In this document: piece by piece, positions 43,294-52,695 of the stretch
Layout: each line of letters starts with the position of its first letter
How positions within the stretch are numbered: the stretch's first letter is position 1
Assembly: GCA_964451955.1 (NCBI GenBank)
Contig: CAYVKG010000014.1
Coordinates: 1-64,000 of the forward strand
Direction: 5' to 3'
Source of the DNA: JAPLNB01 sp964451955
Lineage (GTDB): Bacteria > Planctomycetota > Phycisphaerae > Tepidisphaerales > Tepidisphaeraceae
DNA length: 64,000 nt
Notes under the pieces: model-generated
What the model was told of the DNA's origin: nothing
Seen by the model: the letters and a program-made list of their open reading frames with translations, nothing else
Database searches by the model: none
Position numbers and translations under genes: made by a program

Positions 43294-44723
43294 TATTCCT
43301 GCACAGGGACAATGCGCCGAGCGAACATGTCCGGCGCCAGCTTCAGCCCGCGGGCCTCGATACGGTCGGCCAAGCGAGGTCGGATGCCGGTGGCCACGAA
43401 CTGCCCCTGCGCGTGACCGTCCGGTCCCACCCCCGTCTGCTCGAACAGAAAGACGTCGTGCATCTGAATCTGCTCACCTTCCATGCCTGTGATCTCGCTG
43501 ACGGAAACGACTTTGCGCTTGCCCCCCGGAAGTCGCCTCGACTGGATGATGATCTGAATGGCCGACGCAATCTGCGCCCGCAACGCGCGGAGCGGAATGT
43601 CAAACCCTGCCATCGCAATCATCACCTCCAGACGAGCCAGCGCATCCCGGGCGCTGTTCGCATGCACCGTCGTCATCGATCCCTCATGACCGGTGTTCAT
43701 CGCCTGGAGCATGTCCAGCGCCTCGCCCGACCGAACCTCGCCGATGATGATCCGATCCGGCCTCATGCGCAGGCAGTTTCGCACAAGATCCCGCTGCGTG
43801 ATCTCGCCTTTGCCCTCGATGTTGGCCGGGCGCGTCTCCAGCCGCACCACGTGCGGCTGCTGGAGCTGAAGCTCGGCGGCATCCTCAACGGTGATCACGC
43901 GTTCGTCCGCCGGCACGTAGCGAGAAAGACAGTTCAACAGAGTGGTCTTGCCTGACCCGGTCCCACCGGAAATCAGAATGCTGCAGCGAGCCTGTACCGC
44001 CGCAGCCAGGAAATCAATCACCAACTGTGGAATCGCGCCGTGACGCAGCAGATCCTCCACCTTCAGCGGTTGAGTGCCGAAACGGCGGATCGACATCGCC
44101 GGTCCATCCAGTGCCAGTGGCGGGATGATCGCATTAACCCGGCTGCCGTCCGCCAAACGCGCATCCACCATCGGACTGATCTCGTCCACGCGGCGGCCGA
44201 CTTGCGCAACAATCCGATCGATGATCTGCCTCAGATGCTGATTGTCGCGGAATCGCACCTCCGAAAGATCAATCCGGCCCTGACGCTCAACGTAGATTCG
44301 GTCAAATCGGTTGACCAGGATGTCGGAAATGGTGGGGTCCTTCAGCAGCGTTTCCAGCGGACCGAGACCGAGCGTCTCATCCATTACCTCGTCCATGAGC
44401 TTTTCCTGCTCCATGGCGCTCAGCAGACCTCTTTCCGACTGGCACAATTCGCGGATGACGGTGCGGACTTCTTGGCGGATGACGTCGGGGGGCAGCGCAC
44501 GGAGGTTCTGAATGTCCAGCAGCTCCACAAGCTGCTGGTGGATCCGAACCTTCATCTTCTGCATCGCGACCTGCCGTTCGGTCAACTCGGGGGCGCGGGG
44601 AGGCGCTGGCGGAAGATCTGGCGGCAATTGAGGTGCGGAATCCATCAGTGACGTCGGCAGCGAACTCGTCCCCCGGGCCACCGGAGCCGCTGTCGTTCCC
44701 GATGATCGTGAAAACAGTCCCAT
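43293..44723 (-). CDS. cpaF: Tad pilus assembly ATPase CpaF/TadA
   Basis: 476 residues, type-II/IV secretion ATPase. Walker A GGTGSGKTTLLN (after ARCSILI), Asp-box/Walker B region RIIIGEVRSGEALDMLQAMN, TGHEGSMTTVHANSARDALA and conserved Arg-rich stretches (RMRPDRII). The N-terminal helical domain (MKVRIHQQLVELLDIQNLRA) is typical of the CpaF/VirB11 type. It powers Flp pilin polymerisation. AAGGAG precedes the ATG. Located between cpaE and tadB as in standard Tad loci. Confidence 0.95.
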   Translation of the reverse strand: MGLFSRSSGTTAAPVARGTSSLPTSLMDSAPQLPPDLPPAPPRAPELTERQVAMQKMKVRIHQQLVELLDIQNLRALPPDVIRQEVRTVIRELCQSERGLLSAMEQEKLMDEVMDETLGLGPLETLLKDPTISDILVNRFDRIYVERQGRIDLSEVRFRDNQHLRQIIDRIVAQVGRRVDEISPMVDARLADGSRVNAIIPPLALDGPAMSIRRFGTQPLKVEDLLRHGAIPQLVIDFLAAAVQARCSILISGGTGSGKTTLLNCLSRYVPADERVITVEDAAELQLQQPHVVRLETRPANIEGKGEITQRDLVRNCLRMRPDRIIIGEVRSGEALDMLQAMNTGHEGSMTTVHANSARDALARLEVMIAMAGFDIPLRALRAQIASAIQIIIQSRRLPGGKRKVVSVSEITGMEGEQIQMHDVFLFEQTGVGPDGHAQGQFVATGIRPRLADRIEARGLKLAPDMFARRIVPVQE

Positions 44724-44733
44724 CCTCTGCTCC

Positions 44734-45864
44734 TTATGCTGCCATCGCCGCTCTCCCCGTGATCGTCTCGGCCAGACCGCGGAGACTCTCGCTCATATCG
44801 GCTCGCGGGGTACGCAGAACCACGGGTTGCCCGAAATTGATCGCCGCAATGGCGTTCTTGAAGTCATTGGGAATCAGCCAGGAAATCTTCAGCCCCAGCG
44901 ATCGCTCGACCTCGTCCGGTGCAATGTCCCAGCCCTTCTTCACGAAGCGATTGACCACGACTCGCATCTTGTTGCCGTCAACACCCATTCGTCGCAGCGC
45001 GCCGATGAAACGCTCCGTGTTCTTGGCGCTGGGCACATTCAGTTGCATGACGAAGATGTTCTCGTCGGCGGCGTCGATCGCGGTCGCATAGAGAGGTGAG
45101 ATGCTCATGAGCGAATCAATCACCACGTAATCGAACATCCGGCCTAGAATGCCCAAGAGCCTGGCAAACGCCGGCTGATTCACTCGCAGCGTGTCCTCGG
45201 GAACTTCGGGTCGTGCCAGGATGGCCAGGCCGCTGGTTGGATCGATCGAGAGGGCATTGTCCAGAAGCTGCTTGTCCAGTTTGACGTTCGCATCCATCAG
45301 ATCGGTTATCGTGTACCGCGGACGCAGATCGAACGAACTCGCCACCGACCCGCGGATCAGGTCCATGTCCAGCAGCACCGTGCGACCTGCCCGCGCCAGC
45401 GCCGCGGCAACGTTGCATGCCACCGTGGTTGACCCGCAACCGCCCACCGTCGGGATCAGATGAATGATCTTCGCATGCTTTCCCATCCCGTGCATTTGCG
45501 CAATGCGCTCGATGCCGGCGGCGAACTTCTCTTCCACGATGGGCAGTGGAACGAATTCCTTGACGCCGGCGTGCATCGCATCCATCAGCAACTGCGGATC
45601 CACCGTCTGCGACAGTACGAAGAAACTCACCGAGGGGAATTGCCGAACCAGTTGTCCGACCTTCTTCAAACTGGCGTGGGGGTTCGGATCGAGGTTGACC
45701 ACGGCCATTTGCGGGCCGTCCTCGCGGCCCAGCGCTGTCGCAACCTGATCCACTCCTGGACACTGCGCCACGACATTCACGCCGTGGTTTGATAGGAAAT
45801 TCCCCATCTCTACCCGATTGGATGGGTCGGTATCGACGACAACGCAGTTGAGTTGCACAAACAT
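44734..45864 (-). CDS. cpaE: Tad pilus localisation protein CpaE/TadZ with degenerate ATPase site
   Basis: 376 residues. N-terminal receiver-like domain (CVVVDTDPSNRVEMGNFLSN, then MAVVNLDPNPHASLKKVGQ), then a ParA/MinD-like ATPase domain (IPTVGGCGSTTVACNVAAAL, RTVLLDMDLIRGSVASSFDL, FDYVVIDSLMSISPLYATAI). The P-loop reads VGGCGSTT, lacking both the deviant-Walker lysine and the phosphate-binding lysine (KGGxGKT), so hydrolysis may be lost; other CpaE/TadZ proteins also vary here. TadZ places the pilus at the cell pole. GAGAGGACC upstream. Confidence 0.9.
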   Translation of the reverse strand: MFVQLNCVVVDTDPSNRVEMGNFLSNHGVNVVAQCPGVDQVATALGREDGPQMAVVNLDPNPHASLKKVGQLVRQFPSVSFFVLSQTVDPQLLMDAMHAGVKEFVPLPIVEEKFAAGIERIAQMHGMGKHAKIIHLIPTVGGCGSTTVACNVAAALARAGRTVLLDMDLIRGSVASSFDLRPRYTITDLMDANVKLDKQLLDNALSIDPTSGLAILARPEVPEDTLRVNQPAFARLLGILGRMFDYVVIDSLMSISPLYATAIDAADENIFVMQLNVPSAKNTERFIGALRRMGVDGNKMRVVVNRFVKKGWDIAPDEVERSLGLKISWLIPNDFKNAIAAINFGQPVVLRTPRADMSESLRGLAETITGRAAMAA

Positions 45865-45904
45865 GTTCGGTCCTCTCGGAGATCTCTGAAACCAACTGGA
45901 TGGC

Positions 45905-47419
45905 CTATCGCGAGGCGCCAGTCGGGTGAAAACCGTACTGGCCGTAAAAACGCCTGGGCTCCCTTACTGCTGCGTCTGCCGGATCCGGCTTGGTGGCGGC
46001 AGGCCTCGGGCCACCCAATGTTGCATTGAGAAACAGGTCGTTCTCGGTCGGGTGCGCCCATTTGTCGCCGGGAAGGGCGGGAACCTCGGACGCGGTCATC
46101 GCCTGCACCAGCCGGGGTGTGACCAGAACGACCAATTCCGTCTCCTTTCGCTGATATCGCACCGAACGGAACAGCGATCCCAGAATGGGCAGATCTCCGA
46201 GAATGGGCGTGACATCCTTGCTTGCCGTCACCGAGTTGTTGATCAGGCCGGCGATTGCAAACGTCTGACCCTCCACCAGTTCGACCGTCGTCTGAACCTT
46301 GCGAGTGGTCAGGCCCGGCACAACGAATCCTGAGAACTTGACGGCGGTCGTGAAGTCCAGATCGCTCACCTCGGGCGCAACCTTCATGCGGATTCGCCCA
46401 TCACCCATCACCACGGGAACAAAAACCAGTTTGACGCCGAACTCGCGATACTGGATCGTAATCGCCGGCGACGTGTCCGATCCGGCGCCGCTCTGTGCCA
46501 CGGGGATGGGAAACTCGCCCCCGGCCAGAAAATTCGCTTCCTGGCCGCTTGCCGTGACGAGGTTGGGTTCGGCCAGGATGCGCAGGAGGTTGTTCTGACG
46601 CAACGCCGAAATGAAGTAGGTCAGAGCCGATTGTCCCATCGCGGCGCGACCGAAAAGGGTCACGGCCGGACTGGGCGAGGTCACTCCCAACTCGAACCCC
46701 GCGCTGTTCTCCAGATTCACGATGCCCAGCGGACTGACCTGCCCCACATTGCTAGCCGAGAACGATCGGCCATCCGTGTAGCCGAAATTCACCCCCAACG
46801 CGCTGCTGGCCGATCGCGATACCTCGGCGAAACGCACCTGCAGCATCACCTGCTGTCCTCCTGAGACCTCAAGGAAATTCAGAACTTTGTCCGCGTATGC
46901 CTCGGCGATCTGGACCGCCTGCCCGGCTACCTCGAGGCTCGGAACACTCCCTCGAAGAACGATCGCGCCGTTGGCACTGCCGACCTCGATCTTGGCGGCC
47001 GGAAAAGTCGCCTTGAGTTCCTCCTTCAATCCCTGCAGATCGGTTTCCACTACGACGTCGATCGTCTGCGACTTGTCATTGTCGTCCCAAACGATGAGTT
47101 GCGTACGCCCAGCTTTCTTGCCCGTCAGCAGGATACTCGTCGCCGACACCGCGTTGATGTCCGCGACCTCCGGCTGGGCCGTGCTCATTCGCTTGTACGG
47201 CCGGCTCGTTGTAATAACCCGGCTCCTGTCGGCAATGAGCTTGATCGTGCCGGCGCTGACATCCTGAACCATGGGGACCGATTGGGGCTCCGGAAGCGCG
47301 CGAGTCTCGGCCGCGCGTGCCATTGCTGCGACCGCCATCATGCAGAATGCGATGCATACGCCTGCTCGAGACCATCGGCGATGATGAATTGCGCTGTTCC
47401 GATTGAACGCACTGAGCAT
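45905..47419 (-). CDS. cpaC: Tad pilus secretin CpaC/RcpA
   Basis: 504 residues. Start at 47419 because AAGGAGCG lies eight bases upstream and a signal peptide (AGVCIAFCMMAVAAMARAAE) follows. Pilus-assembly N-domain (IKLIADRSRVITTSRPYKRM, then ILLTGKKAGRTQLIVWD), BON-like/secretin domains and the conserved secretin C-domain (ILAEPNLVTASGQEANFLAG, GEFPIP, VEGQTFAIAGLINNS, PILGDLPILGSLFRS). Forms the outer-membrane pore for the pilus. Ends with a low-complexity tail (DPADAAVREPRRFYGQYGFH). Confidence 0.95.
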   Translation of the reverse strand: MLSAFNRNSAIHHRRWSRAGVCIAFCMMAVAAMARAAETRALPEPQSVPMVQDVSAGTIKLIADRSRVITTSRPYKRMSTAQPEVADINAVSATSILLTGKKAGRTQLIVWDDNDKSQTIDVVVETDLQGLKEELKATFPAAKIEVGSANGAIVLRGSVPSLEVAGQAVQIAEAYADKVLNFLEVSGGQQVMLQVRFAEVSRSASSALGVNFGYTDGRSFSASNVGQVSPLGIVNLENSAGFELGVTSPSPAVTLFGRAAMGQSALTYFISALRQNNLLRILAEPNLVTASGQEANFLAGGEFPIPVAQSGAGSDTSPAITIQYREFGVKLVFVPVVMGDGRIRMKVAPEVSDLDFTTAVKFSGFVVPGLTTRKVQTTVELVEGQTFAIAGLINNSVTASKDVTPILGDLPILGSLFRSVRYQRKETELVVLVTPRLVQAMTASEVPALPGDKWAHPTENDLFLNATLGGPRPAATKPDPADAAVREPRRFYGQYGFHPTGASR

Positions 47420-47484
47420 TGCTGTCGCTCCTTCTACCACCTGCTGCTTCGGACGCTCGCCGGGCGCATGCCAGACAGTTCCGG

Positions 47485-48423
47485 TCACCGCGAGTGCTCG
47501 GGGAATGACGGATTCATCTGCGTCCCGTCGCCCGTGAGAACAGTGGGCTGCTGCAACGGCACTCCGGGCATCTGCACCCGTTCTGCTCTGCCATTGCGGA
47601 TGATCTCCACGAGACGCATTTCGACCGTCTTGGCCGGTTCTGTATGCGTCACCATCGCCGGGACCTCCTGAGGCAGTTGGACGAACACTTCCTGGCTTTC
47701 CTGCTCCGTTCCTATCAGGTCCGCAACCGTTATGCCGACCGAGGGCGACCGACTGTTGTCCAGAGATCCCCGCAGAACCAGACGCAATCGCCCGGCACTT
47801 CCCGCAAGCTCGATGGCCTCGACGTCACGCGGGCCCACGAGCAGCGTAACGCTCTTCGGACGCGCCGGCTCGTCCTCCTCCTCTTTCTTGCTGGACGCCT
47901 GCAGTCGTTGGCCGACCGCCAGCACTTTGGCATTCTCCACAATCATCTTCGCCATCGGCCGACGCTGTTTCTCATCAGACAGCGTCGAGACAATGTCAAC
48001 GTAGCATCCGGGAACGAGCAGACCTGCCACGCCGCTGGCCTCCGTGATTTCGACGCTCACGGCTCGCAGGCCCGGTGGAACCAATGCCTGCGGTCCCGCG
48101 GCGGAACCTGCCGGCGCAAGAAATGACTCCAGGATGGTCTGTCCCTTCACCAGCGGCAGCAATGCTACCCGCCCGACCAAATCACTCGGTTTCTCAAACG
48201 CCGTGCGAGGAACCGTCTCGACAGGCAACCTCGCCACTGAGAGGTCGCTGGTCGTCAGCGCCGAACCGGGCGCAACATCCGAGTTGGCTATGACCACGGA
48301 TATCGTCGCGCCCGTCACCTCGCCAGTGCTTCGGGCGCGGTTGATGTAATTGCGGCCGACCTTGGCTGCAACAAGACCAAGCACGGCAGCCACGGCAAGC
48401 GGTACCCAGGATCTCCAGTTCAT
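47485..48423 (-). CDS. cpaB: Tad pilus assembly protein CpaB/RcpC
   Basis: 312 residues, N-terminal anchor (WVPLAVAAVLGLVAAKVG), then a SAF domain (VVIANSDVAPGSALTTSDLS, GRVALLPLVKGQTILESFLA) and the RcpC-type C-terminal part (YVDIVSTLSDEKQRRPM, SVTLLVGPRDVEAIELAGSA). Periplasmic partner of the secretin. AGAGG upstream. Directly followed by cpaC. Confidence 0.92.
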   Translation of the reverse strand: MNWRSWVPLAVAAVLGLVAAKVGRNYINRARSTGEVTGATISVVIANSDVAPGSALTTSDLSVARLPVETVPRTAFEKPSDLVGRVALLPLVKGQTILESFLAPAGSAAGPQALVPPGLRAVSVEITEASGVAGLLVPGCYVDIVSTLSDEKQRRPMAKMIVENAKVLAVGQRLQASSKKEEEDEPARPKSVTLLVGPRDVEAIELAGSAGRLRLVLRGSLDNSRSPSVGITVADLIGTEQESQEVFVQLPQEVPAMVTHTEPAKTVEMRLVEIIRNGRAERVQMPGVPLQQPTVLTGDGTQMNPSFPEHSR

Positions 48424-48548
48424 ACGAACCTCTTCCGGCGCATTCCCTCCTCGCCTTAATAGGAAATTCGGCGCGACCGAATGTGCGGTTTAGGTGGAAA
48501 AGGCGAGGCTTTCCGAAGGTAGCGGTTGAATGAGCAGCCTGACCCGCA

Positions 48549-48935
48549 TCACTCCTTCCGCATCACAGCAACAGATCTGACGAGTTTATCGGAACTGATC
48601 AATCCCAGCGGCCTGATCCCCACCTTTCCCCAGTTGCACTGCACCGTGACCGTAACATTCGTACGGTCAACTGCGGTCGTGCACGAGTAACCGGACTTCT
48701 CCAGGCCGTACGCGGCCATGGCTTCTCGTACAGCGGCCGTCACGTCCCCCTTTGTCGAATCTGCGGGGATTCCCGCCCGAGCCCCCTGACGTGCCGCCCC
48801 CTGTAGACAGTGCTTCACATAGAAAAAGTGACCGAACTCGATCGACCCAAACGTCAGACTGATGAGGATCGGCAGAACCAGCGCAGCTTCGAGTATCGCG
48901 TTGCCACGCCGAAATGACCGCGGGATCGTCTTCAT
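48549..48935 (-). CDS. TadE-like pseudopilin
   Basis: 128 residues: N-terminal RRGNAILEAALVLPILISLT (the TadE-like prepilin/membrane segment), then an extracytoplasmic part with two cysteines (YSCTTAVDRTNVTVTVQCNW) that may form a disulfide. TadE proteins are minor pseudopilins processed by the prepilin peptidase. Its start overlaps the peptidase stop by four bases (ATGA). Confidence 0.88.
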   Translation of the reverse strand: MKTIPRSFRRGNAILEAALVLPILISLTFGSIEFGHFFYVKHCLQGAARQGARAGIPADSTKGDVTAAVREAMAAYGLEKSGYSCTTAVDRTNVTVTVQCNWGKVGIRPLGLISSDKLVRSVAVMRKE

Positions 48936-49480
48936 GCCACCCCGCCTCCAAGAAACAGCATTACGACGATCGCTATCAGCACCGGAACCGCGTACGGCAA
49001 AGGCTTGTCAACGCTGCGGCACGATTCGCCCGTCGCCTGCGCGTGCGATATCCCCACCTCTCGAATATGGATGAGGTTGATGATGACCAGCAGCGTGTTC
49101 CGCAGCAAAACACGCAATCGCCCTTGCCATACCGACTGCGACAGGACAATCACCATCCCCACGATCGCCGCTACCACAAAGACCTGGAATACCAGCGACG
49201 GGCCAAACCAGGCTCCGCAGCCTGCCATCAGTTTCACGTCGCCGCCTCCCAACGCGCCCAGCACAAACAGCGCACCGGTCAGGCCAAAACCGGCCAATAC
49301 ACCGCCCAACGACTCCCACGGCGATACCGTCGCGCACGCCGTAAAACTCTGTGTCAGCCCCGTTGTCACGATCACCAGCGTCAGCCAGTTCGGAATCCGC
49401 CGAGTGCGCACATCACCGACCGCGGCGAACACCAGCATCGCCAGCAAGGGGCCGAATATCATCAGCGTGTGCATCGGCAT
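48932..49480 (-). CDS. cpaA: Prepilin peptidase CpaA/TadV
   Basis: 182 residues, A24-family membrane aspartyl protease with both catalytic aspartates: GDVRTRRIPNWL and GGGDVKLMAG. Several membrane helices. It cleaves the leaders of Flp pilins and TadE-like proteins. Start at 49480 or 49474. Located between the pilin genes and tadE, with overlapping stop/start to the latter. Confidence 0.93.
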   Translation of the reverse strand: MPMHTLMIFGPLLAMLVFAAVGDVRTRRIPNWLTLVIVTTGLTQSFTACATVSPWESLGGVLAGFGLTGALFVLGALGGGDVKLMAGCGAWFGPSLVFQVFVVAAIVGMVIVLSQSVWQGRLRVLLRNTLLVIINLIHIREVGISHAQATGESCRSVDKPLPYAVPVLIAIVVMLFLGGGVA

Positions 49481-49502
49481 TACACCTATCGCCGGCAGGG
49501 CG

Positions 49503-49673
49503 TCACCGATTGCCGCCGCCAGGCGTCCATCGCCCGAAAACCTTCGTGCCGATTGCGCCGATTACCGCCGCGGCTGTCGCCACAATCAGCCCCACGATCA
49601 ACGCGTATTCCATCGCCTCGCCACCCCGCTCATCTCTCGCCACGTCCAGCAGCAGTCTCAGTTGGTGCTTCAT
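49503..49673 (-). CDS. Flp-type pilin (third in the array)
   Basis: 56 residues: a short leader, then RDERGGEAMEYALIVGLIVA, the class-IVb pilin cleavage motif (G/xxxxEY) and hydrophobic helix, then a short polar tail (KVFGRWTPGGGNR). Stop is at 49503. It is more divergent from the other two pilins. Flp pilin is the main subunit of Tad pili, which serve attachment and aggregation. Confidence 0.88.
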   Translation of the reverse strand: MKHQLRLLLDVARDERGGEAMEYALIVGLIVATAAAVIGAIGTKVFGRWTPGGGNR

Positions 49674-49721
49674 GGGATTCTCCCCGGTCTTGACCGAGTT
49701 CCCTTGTTTCGATTCCCAATC

Positions 49722-49892
49722 CTACATCCCGTCCTTCGTTTCGCCCCATCTTGCCAGAACCTTCTGCCCGACGCTTGTGATCACCGCGATTGCCGCCACC
49801 ACGATCAGACCCGCGATCAACGCATACTCCAGAACCTCGCCGCCACGCTCGTCGGCGATCACGCCCGCGACCAGTCTTCTGAACCCGCGCAT
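49722..49892 (-). CDS. Flp-type pilin (second in the array)
   Basis: 56 residues from the ATG at 49892 (GGAGG upstream); the frame is open seven codons further. Sequence RGFRRLVAGVIADERGGEVL, then EYALIAGLIVVAAIAVITSV with tail GQKVLARWGETKDGM. Nearly identical in the helix to the first pilin, showing a recent tandem duplication. Confidence 0.9.
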   Translation of the reverse strand: MRGFRRLVAGVIADERGGEVLEYALIAGLIVVAAIAVITSVGQKVLARWGETKDGM

Positions 49893-50022
49893 CAATCCTC
49901 CAAACGCGGGCAACCTTCTCGGATGCCCCTCTATCCCCGTCGGCCTGCAGTCACGTCGGCACAGAGCACGCGGGTGGCAACCACCGCCCGTTCTTGTTGA
50001 TCCCCGGCCTCGGTCCGCACGC

Positions 50023-50181
50023 CTAGATGCGGTTCTTCACCGTGTTCCATCTTGCCAGAACCTTCTGGCCGACCGTCGTGATGACCGCAATCGCGGCAAC
50101 CACAATCAACCCCGCGATCAGTGCGTACTCCAGCACCTCGCCGCCTCGATCATCCGCCATCAGTCTCTTGAGCGTCCTCAT
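50023..50181 (-). CDS. Flp-type pilin (first in the array)
   Basis: 52 residues: MRTLKRLMADDRGGEVLEYA, then LIAGLIVVAAIAVITTVGQK and VLARWNTVKNRI. GGGAGAG precedes the ATG. It shares EVLEYALIAGLIVVAAIAVI with the second pilin. It is the promoter-proximal gene of the whole Tad locus, so it is probably the most highly expressed pilin. Confidence 0.9.
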   Translation of the reverse strand: MRTLKRLMADDRGGEVLEYALIAGLIVVAAIAVITTVGQKVLARWNTVKNRI

Positions 50182-50518
50182 GGTTCTCTCCCAACTGGCC
50201 CAAACCGACCTTGACTAATCCCCTCGTTGCAACCGGAAGCTGATCTGGCCAGGCTCAGCACGATCCGCACGAGTCTCGGCGCCACGCGCGCCTCAACGAA
50301 TCCGCTCTCGGAGGATCCGTCGCGTCAATACCGGCTCCGACCGGCCATGACAGGATGGCGGGGCGCAGAACCGGCCGACTACCCCCGTGTCATCGGACAG
50401 ACTGCAACGCCACTTGATCAGCAATGCCCGGCTCAACCCGGGTGATTCCAATAATGACGGGTCGGAAAGCGATGTCGCGCCACCATGGCCGCCGATTGTC
50501 CACGTCACTTGGCTAGGC
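50182..50518 (-). promoter_or_regulatory. Upstream region of the Tad locus
   Basis: About 340 bases between the first pilin and the ThuA gene, both on the minus strand. It should contain the Tad promoter, but no box is obvious. A 12-bp perfect palindrome (GCTAGGCCTAGC at 50512-50523) overlaps the ThuA stop. No ORF is supported. Confidence 0.35.
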
Positions 50519-51244
50519 CTAGCTCACCCAGCCCGCCCTGCGGTTGCCGAAACGAACCGGGCTGACGCCGGCCGCCGGATTGGCCCACCGCACCGCGTTC
50601 TCGATGATCCGCAGAACGTTCGGGTCGCGATAGGTGGGGAACGTCTCATGACCGGGTCTGAAGTAGAAGATGCGACCCTGACTTCGGGTGTAGGTGATGC
50701 CGCTCCGAAAGACCTCGCCACCCGCGAAGTTGCTGATTAGAACGGTCTCCATGGGCTCCGGAACGTCGAAGAACTCGCCGTACATCTCTTCACGTCCCAG
50801 CACGAAGTGATCGTCGATGCCCTGCACAATCGGATGCCCGGGCGAGGTCACCCAGAGGATCTCCCGCTCTCCAACATCCCGCCATTTCAGATCGCATCCC
50901 GTCCCCATCAGTCGCCTGAATATCTTGGAATAGTGCCCGCTGTGCAGCACGATGAGCCCCATGCCCGATAGCACCCGACTGTGGATCCGTGCCACGACCT
51001 CCTCGCGAACCTCTCCATGAGCCATGTGGCCCCACCAGATCAGAACGTCCGTGCGGCCGAGCACGGATTCGCTGCAACCGTGCTCGGAATCCACGTCCAG
51101 CGTCGCCGTGGCCACAACCATCTCACTGCATTTCCGCAGGTGTGATGCGATGGCTTCGTGGATGCCTTCAGGGTACACCCTGGCAACCTCCGGATGCGAC
51201 TTCTCATGACGGCCCTCGTTCCAGACCAGCACGCGTATGGCCAT
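50519..51244 (-). CDS. ThuA-domain protein
   Basis: 241 residues, class-I glutamine-amidotransferase-like fold: IRVLVWNEGRHEKSHPEVAR, DVLIWWGHMAHGEVREEVVA, LSGMGLIVLHSGHYSKIFRR, ITYTRSQGRIFYFRPGHETF. ThuA domains occur in trehalose/sugar utilisation and are common in planctomycetes; the reaction is not established for this protein. Start at 51244 with AAGGA upstream. It follows aroA by 28 bases and may share its transcript. Confidence 0.85.
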   Translation of the reverse strand: MAIRVLVWNEGRHEKSHPEVARVYPEGIHEAIASHLRKCSEMVVATATLDVDSEHGCSESVLGRTDVLIWWGHMAHGEVREEVVARIHSRVLSGMGLIVLHSGHYSKIFRRLMGTGCDLKWRDVGEREILWVTSPGHPIVQGIDDHFVLGREEMYGEFFDVPEPMETVLISNFAGGEVFRSGITYTRSQGRIFYFRPGHETFPTYRDPNVLRIIENAVRWANPAAGVSPVRFGNRRAGWVS

Positions 51245-51272
51245 GGGGTGGTCCTTTCTCAATTGGTGCGAC

Positions 51273-52589
51273 CTACAAAACACGGGGGGGGCTTGTAAGG
51301 ACTTTCCTCAAGTCCTCGAAGTATGATGGATAGGTCTTGTTGACGCATTCGGCGCCCTTGATCGTCACTCCCGCAACCCGCGTCCCCGCCAGCGAGAAAC
51401 TCATGGCCATGCGATGGTCATCGTACGTGTCGATGGCAGCCGAACAGAGTCTCCTGGGCGGTGAAATGATCAGCGAGTCCCCGTCAACCTCCACTTCGGC
51501 TCCGAACTTGCCCAGCTCGGTCGCCAGGGCCGCCATGCGGTCGGTCTCCTTGTGCCGGAGCGTGTGCAACCCGCGAATCGTCGTCGTTCCCTCGGCAAAA
51601 AGCGCAACAACCGCGAGCGTCTGGGCCACGTCCGGCATGCTCCGTAGATCCACATCGACCGCCTCCAATCGATCGGCGCCCATGACGGTCACAAAATCAG
51701 GGCCGAACACGAGTGGCGCCCCCATGCGATGCAGAACGTCGGCGAACGCGACATCGCCTTGCAGGCTCCGCTTTCCCAATCCGTGCAGCGTGATGCAGGA
51801 TCCCTTGTGGAGAGCGCCGGCCGCAAGAAAATAGCTGGCGTTCGAGGCATCGGGTTCGACGGCGTATTGCGAGCCACGGTACTTGCCTCTCGGAATGACG
51901 ATCATCTGCGGCGCACCGGTCACCTTGTCCATCTGAACTTCGCTGGTGATGCCAAAATGGTCCATCAACTGCATCGTCATTGTGACGTATGGCCAGCTCG
52001 TCTGCTCACCCACCAAGTCGATTCGGGCTTCATTCCGGGCATACGGGAGGGCCATAATCGCCGCCGACAGATACTGGGACGACTGCGCATCGCCAAATCG
52101 GGCAATGCCGCCCGGCAAGCCGTCGCCCAGCACCGCGATCGGCGGGAATCCTTCTTCCATCAGATACTCGATCCGCACGCCCAGGTTCTTCAGCAACTGC
52201 TCAAGCTGGCCGATCGGACGCTCCCGCATCCGAGTGATGCCGTCCAGCACAAAACGGCCACGCCCAAGCGCGCAAAGCGCCGTCAGGAAGCGAATGCTCG
52301 TGCCCGAATTGCCGCAAAACAGCTCTGCCTCTGACGCCGGTACTTTCCCCCCGAGCCCGCGTACAAATATGTTGTTGGTGGCACGCTCGACGGTCAGCTC
52401 AAAGCCCAGATGCTTCAGGCTGTCGATCATGACCTGCGTATCATCGGCGAACAGGCAATTGCTCAACTCGCTCTCACCCTCCGCCAACGCCGCCAACACC
52501 AACGCTCGGTTGGTCAGGCTCTTCGAACCCGGCGGCGTGAACTCGGCGGAAAACGGCCCGGCGGCCGGCTGAATCAGAAGATCGCTCAT
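51273..52589 (-). CDS. aroA: 3-phosphoshikimate 1-carboxyvinyltransferase (EPSP synthase)
   Basis: 438 residues. Sixth step of the shikimate pathway, adding PEP to shikimate-3-P. Motifs: FTPPGSKSLTNRALVLAALA, GNSGTSIRFLTALCALG, RERPIGQLEQLLKNLGV, SSQYLSAAIMALPYA, EPDASNASYFLAAGALH, MPDVAQTLAVVALFAEG, LRHKETDRMAALATELGKFG and DHRMAMSFSLAG. The start at 52589 gives the normal length; the open frame upstream is extra. The chromosomal neighbours are unrelated to aromatic synthesis. Confidence 0.96.
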   Translation of the reverse strand: MSDLLIQPAAGPFSAEFTPPGSKSLTNRALVLAALAEGESELSNCLFADDTQVMIDSLKHLGFELTVERATNNIFVRGLGGKVPASEAELFCGNSGTSIRFLTALCALGRGRFVLDGITRMRERPIGQLEQLLKNLGVRIEYLMEEGFPPIAVLGDGLPGGIARFGDAQSSQYLSAAIMALPYARNEARIDLVGEQTSWPYVTMTMQLMDHFGITSEVQMDKVTGAPQMIVIPRGKYRGSQYAVEPDASNASYFLAAGALHKGSCITLHGLGKRSLQGDVAFADVLHRMGAPLVFGPDFVTVMGADRLEAVDVDLRSMPDVAQTLAVVALFAEGTTTIRGLHTLRHKETDRMAALATELGKFGAEVEVDGDSLIISPPRRLCSAAIDTYDDHRMAMSFSLAGTRVAGVTIKGAECVNKTYPSYFEDLRKVLTSPPRVL

Positions 52590-52695
52590 GGCATCTTCAG
52601 CGTATGTTAACACGGCCAACTTGCAAAGGGCTGCAACTTCCCTCCCAGCCTCGGCGTCATTAGTATGATCACCCTTACGGGAAAGGACGCGTCAT

